Assembly: GCF_003991875.1 (NCBI RefSeq)
Contig: NZ_CP031423.1
Span: 2,604,001 to 2,668,000, forward strand
Direction: 5' to 3'
Length of the DNA stretch: 64,000 nt
Source: Microbacterium lemovicicum
GTDB taxonomy: Bacteria; Actinomycetota; Actinomycetes; Actinomycetales; Microbacteriaceae
Shown here: one piece after another, positions 9,412 to 20,577 of the stretch
Layout: each line of letters begins with the position of its first letter
Position numbering within the stretch: the stretch's first letter is position 1
Program-made: the position numbers and the translations under genes
Notes under the pieces: model-generated
Told to the model about the DNA's origin: nothing
The model's database searches: none
Seen by the model: the letters and a program-made list of their open reading frames with translations, nothing else

Positions 9412-12400
9412 TCAGGGGGCGATGAGGGTGAAAGCCGGGTCCGCGCGCAGCGCGGCCTCCAGCTGCGGGACGTCGACGGTGCGGAGCTGATCGAGCCGGT
9501 CGAGCGAGGCATCCGCCTCCGTCTCGAATCGGTCGAGCACCTCGTACACGCCGGGCACCGGGCGCGTGTCGGACAGCTCGACGACGATCTCGGGAAGCAG
9601 CACGATCTTCTGATCGAGCCCTGCCGGCATCTTGAGCGCGTCGTTGTGGTTCTGCAGATCGGGGTTCGTCAGCACCCGCCGCTCCGCGTCGATCGCGGCG
9701 GCGACCTCGGCCAGCCGGTCGGCGAGCGCACCGTCGCCGACGCGCTCCCGCAGGTCGCTGACCGCGGTGTGCGCGGCGTCGCTCCAGCCGATGCCGTCGC
9801 CGATCCTGCCGAGCAGGTCGCGGATGCGGATGAGCAGGCGGTACTGCTCCTCGAGGTCGGCGTCGTCGGCGATCCCACGGGGATCCCGGAGGACCGTCAG
9901 CTCGCGCGACGACCGGTGCGTGCCGTCGTCGAGGGTGAGCGTGTAGGTGCCCGGGGGCACCCGCGGTCCCGGGTGGATCACCGTGCGCGGCGAACCGTCC
10001 CGCGGCGCGGTCAGCGCCGGCTCGATGCGGAGGTCCCACAGGAACGCGTGGGTCCCCGCCTCGCGGGCGAGGAGCTCCGCCGGCCCCAGGTCGCGGTCGC
10101 CCGGCGCCGTCGACGAGAACCTCCGCAGGACGGTGCCCGCGGCATCCGTCACCGACAGCGTCACCGTCTCGGCGGCGTCCGCCAGCCGGTAGATCAGCTG
10201 CGCACCGTTCGGCGGGTTCTTCCCGCCGTCGAGCCATACGGACTCGACGCTGCCGTCGGGGTTCTTCCGCCGCGTGAAGGTCGCGCCGCCGAGGGGGACG
10301 CCCGGGAAGCCTCCCACCCACGACCCCTCACCGGGCATGTCGAACCCGTCGGGGGTGGCGTAGCGGTGCACGAGCGGAGGGGTGAAGAAGACGGCCGGGT
10401 CGCCCGCCGTGCCGCGCGCCTCCCGCAGCGGGGTGACGTCGTCGAGGATCCAGAACGCCCGGCCGTGGGTGCCGGCGACCAGCTCGTGGTCGCGCACCTT
10501 GATGTCGTAGACCGGCACGGACGGCATGTCGCCGCGCAGGCTCGCCCAGGTCGCGCCGCGATCGACCGAGAACCAGACGCGGCGCTCGGTCGCCAGGTAG
10601 AGGAGGTCGGACGACACCGGATCCTCGCGGACGCTGCGGGCCCACTCCCCGTCGGGCAGCCCGTCGACGATCGGCTCCCACGTCGCACCGAAGTCGTCGG
10701 TGCGCCACACGAGCGGCCGCGTGTCCTGGATGCGGTACGCGTGGGCGGCCAGGTACGCCGTGCCGGCGCGATGGGCGGACGGCTCGATGCGCGCGATGGT
10801 CGCCCACTCGGGCAGACCCGGCACGTGCAGCTCGGTCCAGGCGCCGCCGGCGTCGCGGGAAACGTGCACGCGGCCGTCGTCGGTGCCCACCCACAGCTCG
10901 CCGGCCGTCAGGGGCGACTCGGCGAAGGCGTAGATCGTGCAGTACACCTCGGCGCCCGTGGAGTCGCCCGAGATGGGGCCGCCCGTGGGGCGCTGCTTCG
11001 ACGCGTCGTCGCGCGTGAGGTCGGGACTGATGGCCGCCCACGTGATGCCGCCGTCCGGCGACCGGAACACCCGCTCGCCGGCGACGTAGAGCACGCCCGG
11101 CTCGTGCGGCGAGAACTCGATCGGGTACGTCCAGCCGAAGCGGTGACGCATCTCGCTCGCGCCGATGCCCATGAAGTACTCGGGCCACACGGCGACGTCG
11201 CGCGCCTGCTCCGTCACCTGATCGAAGCGCAGAAGGGGCCCGGGGTGGCCGAAGCCGGCGCCGCCGAGCATCACGAAGCGGGGGTCGGAGCGGTCCAGCG
11301 CGACGTCGCCCGCCTCGGCCTCGCCGAGCTCGACGCAGTCGGGCCAGCGCAGGGCGCCCTTCCACGAGCGGGAGGGCGCGCGGATGCCGGAGTTGTCCTG
11401 CTGCGTGGCGTAGAGGTCGTACGGGAAACGGTGGTCGATGTCGAAGCGGTAGAACTGCGCCGTGGGCTGGTTGTAGATCGACGACCACGTCATGCCGCCG
11501 TTGACGCTCACGCACGCTCCGCCGTCGTTGCCGTTGATCATCCGGCTCGGGTCCGCGGGGTCGATCCAGAGGTCGTGATTGTCGCCGTGCGGGGTCTGCA
11601 CCTGCTGGAAGGTGCGACCGCCGTCGCGCGAGCGCCAGGCCCACGTGTTCATGCTCCACACCGTGTCGGCCTCGGTCGGGTGGGCGATGATGTGGCTGTA
11701 GTACCAGGGCCGGCCCTGCACGGAGCGCTCCTGCGACACCTGCTCCCACGAGAGGCCGCCGTCCTCGGAGCGGTAGACGCCGCCCTGCCCGCCGATCGCC
11801 TCGACGAGCGCCCAGACCCGTCCGGCGCGGGCGGGGCTGGCCGTCACGCCGATGCGGCCCAGCAGACCCGTCGCGAAGCCGGGGTTGTCGGAGATGCGCT
11901 CCCACGTGTCCCCGCCGTCGACGGAGCGCCAGAGACCCGAGTCCTCGCCGCCCGACACGATGTCCCACGGATGCCGCACCATCTGCCAGATGGAGGCGAA
12001 CACGATCCGCGGATTGGTCGGGTCGATCGACAGGTCGGCGCCGCCAGCACGGTCGGAGACGTGGAGCACGAGGTCCCACGTGAGGCCGCCGTCGGTCGTC
12101 CGGTAGACGCCGCGTTCGGGGCTCGGTCCGAACACATCGCCGGTCGCGGCGACGAACGCCGTCTCGGCGTCGCGCGGGTGCACGCGCACCTTCGCGATGT
12201 GCTTGGTCGCGTCCAGCCCGAGGTGCTGCCACGTGCGGCCGCCGTCGACGGTGCGGTACACCCCGTCGCCGGGCACGACGTTGTTGCGCGCGAACGACTC
12301 GCCCGTGCCCACCCAGACGACCGAGGGGTCGGACTCGGCCACGGCGATGGCCCCGATCGAGGCCGTCTCGAGGAAGCCGTCGCTCATCGGGCGCCAGTAC

Positions 12401-12579
12401 TGGCCGGCGTCGTCGGTCATCCACACGCCGCCCGAGCAGGCGCCCATCCAGAACCGCGAGCGATCCGACGGGTCGCCCGCCACGGCGACGACCCTGCCGC
12501 CCCGCGACGGGCCGGCGCTGCGCCAGTGGATGACGGCGTCGCCGAGCTGCGTGGCGACGTCGTGACTGGTGAGGCTCAT
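9412..12579 (-). CDS. Giant BNR/Asp-box beta-propeller protein (VPS10/sortilin-like, annotated as glycosyl hydrolase in relatives)
   Basis: 1055 residues. Residues about 1-720 carry some eleven Asp-box motifs (S/T-x-D-x-G-x-T-W), for example TVDGGRTW, TTDGGLTW, SVDGGDTW, SPDGGITW and SVDRGATW, as in VPS10/sortilin and xyloglucanase-type beta-propellers. Then follow a FlgD-like Ig segment (PPGTYTLTLDDG) and a helical C-terminal part (VLRDPRGIADDADLEEQ onward). Odd: there is no signal peptide or lipobox, although many relatives are secreted. Its ATG overlaps the stop of the PPOX gene (ATGA), so it is translationally coupled to the peptide-transporter operon. Catalytic function is unproven; the propeller may bind peptide or glycan. 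Confidence 0.75.
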   Translation of the reverse strand: MSLTSHDVATQLGDAVIHWRSAGPSRGGRVVAVAGDPSDRSRFWMGACSGGVWMTDDAGQYWRPMSDGFLETASIGAIAVAESDPSVVWVGTGESFARNNVVPGDGVYRTVDGGRTWQHLGLDATKHIAKVRVHPRDAETAFVAATGDVFGPSPERGVYRTTDGGLTWDLVLHVSDRAGGADLSIDPTNPRIVFASIWQMVRHPWDIVSGGEDSGLWRSVDGGDTWERISDNPGFATGLLGRIGVTASPARAGRVWALVEAIGGQGGVYRSEDGGLSWEQVSQERSVQGRPWYYSHIIAHPTEADTVWSMNTWAWRSRDGGRTFQQVQTPHGDNHDLWIDPADPSRMINGNDGGACVSVNGGMTWSSIYNQPTAQFYRFDIDHRFPYDLYATQQDNSGIRAPSRSWKGALRWPDCVELGEAEAGDVALDRSDPRFVMLGGAGFGHPGPLLRFDQVTEQARDVAVWPEYFMGIGASEMRHRFGWTYPIEFSPHEPGVLYVAGERVFRSPDGGITWAAISPDLTRDDASKQRPTGGPISGDSTGAEVYCTIYAFAESPLTAGELWVGTDDGRVHVSRDAGGAWTELHVPGLPEWATIARIEPSAHRAGTAYLAAHAYRIQDTRPLVWRTDDFGATWEPIVDGLPDGEWARSVREDPVSSDLLYLATERRVWFSVDRGATWASLRGDMPSVPVYDIKVRDHELVAGTHGRAFWILDDVTPLREARGTAGDPAVFFTPPLVHRYATPDGFDMPGEGSWVGGFPGVPLGGATFTRRKNPDGSVESVWLDGGKNPPNGAQLIYRLADAAETVTLSVTDAAGTVLRRFSSTAPGDRDLGPAELLAREAGTHAFLWDLRIEPALTAPRDGSPRTVIHPGPRVPPGTYTLTLDDGTHRSSRELTVLRDPRGIADDADLEEQYRLLIRIRDLLGRIGDGIGWSDAAHTAVSDLRERVGDGALADRLAEVAAAIDAERRVLTNPDLQNHNDALKMPAGLDQKIVLLPEIVVELSDTRPVPGVYEVLDRFETEADASLDRLDQLRTVDVPQLEAALRADPAFTLIAP

Positions 12580-12980
12580 GCGGTGGTCTTCCCCGCGGGT
12601 GCGGTGGCCGGACGGATGCGGCAGATCACGCGTTCGCTCTCGATCTGCTCCGCGATGTAGGGGCGGCCGAAGTACTTCTCCGACAGCTCATCGATGTGCG
12701 CGCGGGCGGGCGGGCCGAGGATGAACTCCACGACCTCTCCGCGGATCTCCGCGTAGGAGTACGGGTTCTCCTGATCGATGATGAGAACTGCCACGCGCGG
12801 GTCGCGCCGCATGTGGCGATACTTCAGACGGTGCACCTCGGTGTTGATGAGGATGTGCTCGTCGTCGCAGTCCACCCACATCACCTGCGCGGTCGGCGAG
12901 CCGTCCGCGCGGAGTGTGGTGAGCGAGGCGAAGTTGCGTCCCTTCGCCAGGCGTCGGGCGTCGTCGGTCAGACCGGTCAT
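12576..12980 (-). CDS. PPOX-class F420-dependent oxidoreductase
   Basis: A 134-residue split-beta-barrel flavin/F420-binding protein (pyridoxamine 5-phosphate oxidase-like). SLTTLRADGSPTAQVMWVD and the HLKYRHMRRDPRVAVLI-type region (here RLKYRHMRRDPRVAVL) mark the cofactor-binding strands. Two start codons are six bases apart; the Shine-Dalgarno AGGAG (12988-12992) is one base from ATG 12986 but seven from ATG 12980, so 12980 is preferred. It sits between dppB and the BNR gene in the peptide operon and probably reduces or binds a small molecule using F420H2. Two LLM-type flavoproteins are nearby, consistent with F420 use. Confidence 0.8.
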   Translation of the reverse strand: MTGLTDDARRLAKGRNFASLTTLRADGSPTAQVMWVDCDDEHILINTEVHRLKYRHMRRDPRVAVLIIDQENPYSYAEIRGEVVEFILGPPARAHIDELSEKYFGRPYIAEQIESERVICRIRPATAPAGKTTA

Positions 12981-12993
12981 CGGCATGCTCCTG

Positions 12994-13953
12994 TCACTTG
13001 ACGCGCACCCGCGAATCGAGCGCGGCGTAGACGATGTCGACCAGGATCGAGGAGAGCACGACGAACAGCGATGCCAGCAGCATGGTGCCGATGATCACCG
13101 GCTGGTCGCCGCGGTTCACCGACTGGATGGCGAGCCGGCCGATGCCGTTGATCCCGAAGATCTGCTCCGTGACCACCAGGCCGCCCAGCAGCACGGCGAT
13201 GTCGAGGCTCACCTGCGTCACGACGGGGGTGAGGGCACTGCGCATCCCGTGCTTGTAGACGACCGTGCCCTCGGCCAGCCCCTTGGCGCGGGCCGTGCGG
13301 ATGTAGTCCTCCCCCAGCACGCCGGCCAGCTGGCTCCGCGTCAGGCGGGCGTACGTCGCGGCCGAGACGAAGCCGACGGTGATCCACGGGAGCAGCAGGT
13401 GGCGCGCCCACTCGAGCGGGTTCTCGGTGAACTCGACGTAACCCGCGGCCGGGAAGATGGGCAGCCCGAGCACCGTGAGCTGGAAGAACAGCACGTACAG
13501 AAGGAGCAGGCCGACGACGAAGGTCGGCACGCTGAGTCCGCTCAGCACGAACACGGTGCTGAGACGGTCGCGGAGGGAGCCCGGGCGGCGCGCGGCGCCG
13601 ATGCCGATGCCGACGCCGATCAGGAGCGCCAGCGCGAGCCCGCCGACGGCGATCGACGCCGTCTCGGGAAGGCGCTGCACGATCGACTCCAGCACCGGCT
13701 GCTGGTTGTAGAAGGAGTACCCGAGGTCGCCGGTCAGCAGGCCGCCCATGTAGAGGAGGTAGCGCTCGACGATCGGCAGGTCCAGGCCCAGGCGCTCCCG
13801 CACCAGCTCGACCTGGTCGTTCGTCGCCTGCACGCCGGCGATGGTGCGTGCCGGGTCGTTGGGCGCGACGTAGAAGAGGAGGAACATGATCGCGCTGATG
13901 GCGAGCAGGGTCAGGATGCCGGACACGACCCGCCGGCTGAGGAAGCGGATCAT
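12994..13953 (-). CDS. Peptide ABC transporter permease, DppB-like
   Basis: A 319-residue membrane protein with about six transmembrane helices. MIRFLSRRVVSGILTLLAIS is the typical DppB/OppB N terminus, APNDPARTIAG the first periplasmic loop, and EDYIRTARAKGL the coupling motif to the ATPase. ATG 13953 overlaps the DppC stop (ATGA). It forms the channel with DppC (13950-15005) and is powered by the fused ATPase at 15002. Peptide or nickel transport cannot be separated by sequence alone, but nearby peptidases favour peptides. Confidence 0.88.
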   Translation of the reverse strand: MIRFLSRRVVSGILTLLAISAIMFLLFYVAPNDPARTIAGVQATNDQVELVRERLGLDLPIVERYLLYMGGLLTGDLGYSFYNQQPVLESIVQRLPETASIAVGGLALALLIGVGIGIGAARRPGSLRDRLSTVFVLSGLSVPTFVVGLLLLYVLFFQLTVLGLPIFPAAGYVEFTENPLEWARHLLLPWITVGFVSAATYARLTRSQLAGVLGEDYIRTARAKGLAEGTVVYKHGMRSALTPVVTQVSLDIAVLLGGLVVTEQIFGINGIGRLAIQSVNRGDQPVIIGTMLLASLFVVLSSILVDIVYAALDSRVRVK

Positions 13954-15001
13954 GCGCGGGCCTCCGCCTTCGCCGCGCGGCGTGCCGCACGGGTGCGGGC
14001 GAGCTTCCGTCGACCGGCGAACAGCGTCTGCCGCGGATCGAGGGCGTCGCGGATGGAGTCGCCGAGGAGGTTGAAGGCGAGCGTCACGGCCAGCAGCGCC
14101 GCAGACGGGAAGATCACCAGCCACGGAGCGATCGTGTACAGCGAGCCCTGCGACGCGATCGACAGCATGTTGCCCCAGGTGGCGGTCGGCGGCAGGACGC
14201 CGAGGCCGAGGAACGACAGCGTCGCCTCGAAGACGATCGCCTGCGGGATCAGGAGGGTGCCGTAGACGAGGATCGGCACGAGCAGGTTGGGCAGCACGTC
14301 CACGCGCATGATGCGCCAGTTGGACGCTCCGAGCGATCGGGCGGCCTCGACGAACTCGCGCTCCCGGAGCGAGAGCACCTGCCCGCGCACCACGCGGGCG
14401 ATGGGCGCCCAGGAGAACAGCACGATCACCACGACGGTCGTGCCCAGCGACGGGCCCACGAGCGCGACCAGCGAGATCGCGAACAGCAGCTGCGGCAGGC
14501 TGAGAGTGGTGTCCATCAGCCAGGTGAGCACCGTGTCGACCCAGCCGCGGAGGAAGCCCGCGACCAGCCCGACGATCGTGCCGATGCCCAGCGCGCCGAG
14601 CGTGGCGGCGAAGGCGACGATGAGGCTGACCTGCGCGCCGTAGACGAGGCGGACCAGCACGTCGCGGCCGAGGTTGTCGGTGCCCAGGAGGAACTGTCCG
14701 TTCGGGCCGACCGGTGTGCCGAACTCCGTCAGTCCGTCGTCGCGGAACTGCTCGTCAGGGCCGTGGCCGATCCATGCGGCGATGAGGGGGGCGGCGAGGG
14801 CGGCGAGGATGACCAGGAGGATCACCGCGACGGAGACCATGGCCGTCGTGTCACGGCGCAGGCGGCTCCAGACGAGCTGGAGCGGACTGCGCGCGGCGAC
14901 GGGGGCCTGCACGGTCAGCCCCGAGTCCGGGTGCTGGTCGATGATGCCCGACTCCTCGGCGGGCTCCACCTCGACGCGGGGGTCGGCGGGGTCGTGGGGA
15001 C

Positions 15002-15005
<4 letters not shown>
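13950..15005 (-). CDS. Peptide ABC transporter permease, DppC-like
   Basis: A 351-residue permease. A hydrophilic N-terminal extension of about 60 residues precedes the first helix (TTAMVSVAVILLVILAALAA). The family landmarks FLLGTDNLGRDVLVRLVYGA and REREFVEAARSLGASNWRIM (coupling loop) are present, then SFLGLGVLPPTATWGNML. ATG 15005 overlaps the stop of the ATPase (ATGA); its own stop overlaps dppB. Partner of DppB in the inner membrane. Confidence 0.88.
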
Positions 15006-16846
<1,841 letters not shown>

Positions 16847-16886
16847 GTGGCATCTCCTTCATCAGACGGTCCCTATCGGGCGTCGG

Positions 16887-18671
16887 TCACTCGTTGATGA
16901 ACACATTCGTGACGTCGCCGTTCTTCGTCCACGCCAGGTACTCGAAGCCGCCGACGCGGCTCGAGTGGAACACCGGCGTGCGGGCGAAGGTGACGGGGAT
17001 CCAGGCGGCTTCCTCCGTCGCGACGGCGTCCGCGGCGATCCAGGCCTCGTTCGCCTCCTCCGGCGTGGCTGCGGCGAGCGCCTCGTCGATGAGTCCGTTG
17101 AACTCCTCGTTGTTCCAGCCTCCGAAGTTGGGCGAGCCGGCGGCGTAGCCGCGACCGTCCAGCATCGGCACCAGGTACGGGCGGCCGCCGAAGTAGTCGG
17201 CGCTCCACGCGGCGATGGCGATGTCCCACTCGCCGGCCTCGGTGATGTCCTGGTTGAGGAGGAACTCGCTGTAGAACGCGTTCTGCGTGGTGACCTTCAT
17301 CTCCACCTGGAAGCCGGCGGCCTGGAGGTCCTGCTGCATCGCCGCGGCGATCGAGGCGTACGGCTCGGTCTCGCGGTAGAGCAGGCGCACCGGGGCGCCG
17401 TCGGGGTAGCCGGCGTCGGCGAGCATCTGCTTCGCCTTCGCGGGGTCGCCGCTCTCGGGTACGCCGAGCACGTTCGCCTGCTCCGTGCCGAGCACCTCGG
17501 GGGGCAGGATCTGCGTCGCGACGGCCGCGAGGCCGGGTCCGCCGAGGATCTGCTGCACGGCGGAGCGGTCGACGGCGAAGTTGAGCGCCTGGCGCACGGC
17601 GGTCTTGCCGTACGCGCCGTCGGCGTTCGGGCTGAGCGTGTTGATCACGACATAGGGACGGATGGCTCCGTCGCCGCCGATCACGAGGCGCTCGTCCTTC
17701 GTGCCGAGCAGCGCCGGCACGGATGCGGTCGGGGTGACGGTGTCGGCCCACTGCATGTCGACGGTGCCCGCCTCCAGCTGCTGCTGCACGGCGGCGGCAT
17801 CCTGACCCATCGCGATCTCGATCGCGTCGACGTTCGCCTTGCGGACGGGGTCGAGGTCGGCCTTCCACACGGGGTTGCGCTCGAGGGTGAAGCTCTGGTC
17901 GGGAACGTACTCCGCGATCCGGTACGGGCCGGAGGAGATGATGTTCTGACGCAGCTCGGGCGAGTCCGGCAGGTAGTCGAGGTACTCGACCGGCTGCGGC
18001 GCGAGGAAGACGCCGAGCGCGAGGATGTCGAGGAAGTCCGCGGCCGGCTGCGTGATCGTGAACTGCACGGTGCGCTCGGCCGTGGCCTGCACGCCGGCGA
18101 TGTCGTTGCCCTCGACATAGGCCTTGATGGCGTCGACGCTCGGGTCGACGGCCGAGAAGCCCTCGCAGTAGGCGGCGAGTCCGACGATCGTGTCGGTGAA
18201 GTACGACAGCGCGTTCGAGGGCGAGACCGGGTTGCAGATGCGCTTCGCGGCGAGCACGACGTCCTCGGCCGTGATGGCGCGCGCGCCGCTCGGGGCGTCG
18301 AACTCCACGCCCTCCTGCAGCTCGATCGTGTAGACCGTGCCGTCCTCGGAGATGCCGCCGTTCTCGCGCGTCGGGATCTCTGTCGCCAGGTCGGCGACGA
18401 TCTCCGTCGCGTCGGTGTCGCCCTCGCCCGGCACCTGGGCGAACAGCGTGCGGGTCAGCGCGCGGTGGATCTGGTAGTCGGGAGCCGAGTAGGCCGCCGC
18501 GGGGTCGAGGTACAGGACGTCGGAGTTGCCGGCGAGCTTCAGCGTTCCGCCGGTGGTGGCCTCGACGTCGGCGTCGCCCCCACCACCCTGGGGGGCCGAG
18601 CAGGCGCTGAGCAGCAGGACGGGGACGGCGATGACGGCGGCCAGCAGAGCTGACCGTGATCGGTGAGGCAT
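16887..18671 (-). CDS. Peptide ABC transporter substrate-binding lipoprotein, DppA-like
   Basis: A 594-residue SBP_bac_5 lipoprotein: signal peptide with lipobox LLSAC, then GGTLKLAGNSDVLYLDPA and the typical EDGTVYTIELQEGVEFDAPSG and ITAEDVVLAAKRICNP segments. It captures oligopeptides (or similar) outside the membrane. ATG 18671 is preferred to an upstream in-frame start at 18722 because GAGAGGAAAG lies directly ahead and the signal peptide then begins MPHRSRSALL. First gene of the operon reading down to 9412. Upstream is a promoter-like element shared with the second peptide operon (18741-18773). Confidence 0.9.
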   Translation of the reverse strand: MPHRSRSALLAAVIAVPVLLLSACSAPQGGGGDADVEATTGGTLKLAGNSDVLYLDPAAAYSAPDYQIHRALTRTLFAQVPGEGDTDATEIVADLATEIPTRENGGISEDGTVYTIELQEGVEFDAPSGARAITAEDVVLAAKRICNPVSPSNALSYFTDTIVGLAAYCEGFSAVDPSVDAIKAYVEGNDIAGVQATAERTVQFTITQPAADFLDILALGVFLAPQPVEYLDYLPDSPELRQNIISSGPYRIAEYVPDQSFTLERNPVWKADLDPVRKANVDAIEIAMGQDAAAVQQQLEAGTVDMQWADTVTPTASVPALLGTKDERLVIGGDGAIRPYVVINTLSPNADGAYGKTAVRQALNFAVDRSAVQQILGGPGLAAVATQILPPEVLGTEQANVLGVPESGDPAKAKQMLADAGYPDGAPVRLLYRETEPYASIAAAMQQDLQAAGFQVEMKVTTQNAFYSEFLLNQDITEAGEWDIAIAAWSADYFGGRPYLVPMLDGRGYAAGSPNFGGWNNEEFNGLIDEALAAATPEEANEAWIAADAVATEEAAWIPVTFARTPVFHSSRVGGFEYLAWTKNGDVTNVFINE

Positions 18672-18740
18672 GGACTTTCCTCTCAGGGGCGGGACATGAA
18701 CCCGACGGATGCCGGCGGACATGTGTCCACTCTGACGTCG

Positions 18741-18773
18741 GGATATTTCACTGCAAGGTCTGGCACGTTACAG
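18741..18773 (-). promoter_or_regulatory. Promoter/operator element shared by the two peptide-transporter operons
   Basis: On the reverse strand this reads CTGTAACGTG followed by 23 bases ending in an ATATCC-like A/T block. The same element occurs at 33441-33473 region (33451-33473 for the best part; ten bases CTGTAACGTG identical; 21 of 33 aligned positions match). Here it is 70-102 bases upstream of the DppA start. Inference: a common regulator or sigma factor controls both peptide importers. Confidence 0.45.
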
Positions 18774-18930
18774 AACCGCTACAACGCACGCTCAACACTG
18801 CGCGTGGTTTCTCTTTGCCAAGTGTAGCCACAGGTCGGGTTTTCGAACGATATCGGACCCATCACGATTGCGCGCACGCCGGAGCCGCAGCATCCACCTG
18901 AGCACATGTCGCGTTCCTCACCTGTGGCGC

Positions 18931-20577
18931 TCAGCTCAGTGGCGCGCTCGATCGCTCGATGACGTCGAGGTCGCCTCGGTCGCCGAGGATCTCCCAGCGC
19001 TGGAGGGAGAAGGGCACGTTGCCGTTGGCCCACACGCGATCGTGCAGCGCGCGCAGCGAGAACGCGTCTCCCTGGGCGACGATCGCGTCGGTCACGAGCC
19101 GCAGCAGCGCCTGCTTGCCGACGTGGTACGACATCGCCAGCCCGGGCGTGGCGAGGTACATCGCGCACTCCTCGCGGGCGGTCTCGACGTCCATCGGCAC
19201 GAGCGAGACGAAGAAGTCGACGGCCTCCTCGAGGGTGAACGCCCCCGTCGCGAGGTTGATGTCGACCACCACGCGGAGGCTGCGGAGCCGGTTGAAGTTG
19301 TGCACGACCTCCTGCGAGTGCGGCGCGTCGTCGAAGAGCCCGGCGAGCAGCATCAGCTCCTCGTTGTAGAAGGCGATGCCCTCGTTGGCCACGGAGTCGA
19401 CGTAGCGGCGACGCACCGGGTCGGGGTGGGCCCACGACATCGCGAGCTGCTTGTAGTGCGCCCCCTCGTGGATGATCCCCAGACGAGGGTCGCGGGCGTT
19501 CGCGGCGTAGAAGTACGGCAGATCCGGCCGGGGCCGGGGCATGTAGGAGACCCCGTCGACGTCGAGCCGGTCCTGGTCGGTCAGGTCGTCGGGCACGCCG
19601 AGGAAGCGCAGGGGCTCGATGCGCGGGGGCATCTCGGCCACGTGGTAACGGCGGAGCGTGTCGGGCTGCGTCAGCAGGCCCTCGCGGTCGGAGAACGCCC
19701 GCACCTCCGCCTCCTGCGCCACCTGCCGCTCCACCTGGGCGTCGATGGATGCCGCGATCTCGTCCGCCGGAAGGTCGCGGAACCGGTTCCGGGTCACCAG
19801 CTCGGCCAGCACCGCCCGGCGGTAGTCCTGCTGCGCGGCGCGCACGAGGTCTTCCGGCTCGTCGGCGATGAAGGCGACGTTGCGGAGGAACCAGACGAAC
19901 CGGTCGCGACCGACCGGCACGGACGGCGCGAAGTCTGCGGCGGATGACGCGAGCCAGGACCCGAACCCGGCCAGCGCCTCGCCTGCCGCGGGGGCCAGCG
20001 CGCGGAGCTCGGCGAGCGTCTCACCCGACACAACGCCGTCGAGCCCCTCCACGGAGGCGGCGAAGCGGGCGTCGATGTCCTGCAGCTCGATGGACGCGAC
20101 GCGCGCGAGATCGGCGACTCCCGCATGCGACAGGTTGTCGCGTGCGAGCCCGACGCGAGCGGGGATGGCGGACGCGACGGCGACGAGGCCGCGCTCGACC
20201 TCGCCGGAGTAGGGCGGCAGCGGCAGGAGCAGGTCGAACCACGGACCGAGGATCTGGCCGACGAGGAACACCGCGTCGCGCTCCCAGTTGCGCAGCACGT
20301 CGAGATCCCAGACCGCCCGGTTCAGCACCGAGGCCAGGAGTCGCGCGTCGACCTGCGACGCGACGTCCTGGGCGTCCAGATCGCCCGTGACGGTGTCGAG
20401 CCGTGCGCGGAACGCCGCGACGTCCGCGCGCCGCTTCTCCACAGATTCGGGAGTGATGTCGGGCATCCATCCGGGAGTGCGGCGCAGCCGTGGGATGTCG
20501 TCGGAGGACCGGAATGCGCACGCGCGCGCCCACTCCTCGATGTCGTCCGAGAGGGCGATGAGGTCGGCGGTGGTCAT
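18931..20577 (-). CDS. DUF885-family putative metallopeptidase (diverged paralogue)
   Basis: A 548-residue DUF885 protein. Its metal-site region reads HEGAHYKQ (His370, Glu371, His374), a compact HExxH, instead of the HEGLPGHH of the copy at 3869, and NEGIAFYNEELML replaces EGWAHYAE. Both keep the Glu/His pattern expected of a zinc peptidase but the second is clearly a different subfamily. ATG 20577 overlaps the LLM gene stop (ATGA). No signal peptide. It is last in a three-gene coupled unit (aminotransferase, LLM enzyme, DUF885) that precedes the peptide-transporter operon, suggesting intracellular breakdown of an imported peptide or amide. Confidence 0.8.
   Translation of the reverse strand: MTTADLIALSDDIEEWARACAFRSSDDIPRLRRTPGWMPDITPESVEKRRADVAAFRARLDTVTGDLDAQDVASQVDARLLASVLNRAVWDLDVLRNWERDAVFLVGQILGPWFDLLLPLPPYSGEVERGLVAVASAIPARVGLARDNLSHAGVADLARVASIELQDIDARFAASVEGLDGVVSGETLAELRALAPAAGEALAGFGSWLASSAADFAPSVPVGRDRFVWFLRNVAFIADEPEDLVRAAQQDYRRAVLAELVTRNRFRDLPADEIAASIDAQVERQVAQEAEVRAFSDREGLLTQPDTLRRYHVAEMPPRIEPLRFLGVPDDLTDQDRLDVDGVSYMPRPRPDLPYFYAANARDPRLGIIHEGAHYKQLAMSWAHPDPVRRRYVDSVANEGIAFYNEELMLLAGLFDDAPHSQEVVHNFNRLRSLRVVVDINLATGAFTLEEAVDFFVSLVPMDVETAREECAMYLATPGLAMSYHVGKQALLRLVTDAIVAQGDAFSLRALHDRVWANGNVPFSLQRWEILGDRGDLDVIERSSAPLS

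Noticed and set aside
9646..12660. A forward open frame of about 1000 codons antisense to the BNR-protein gene
   Set aside because: Its composition is the high Arg/Val/Gly/Asp pattern of an antisense frame in GC-rich DNA, it has no recognisable domain, and the reverse frame has many Asp-box motifs.
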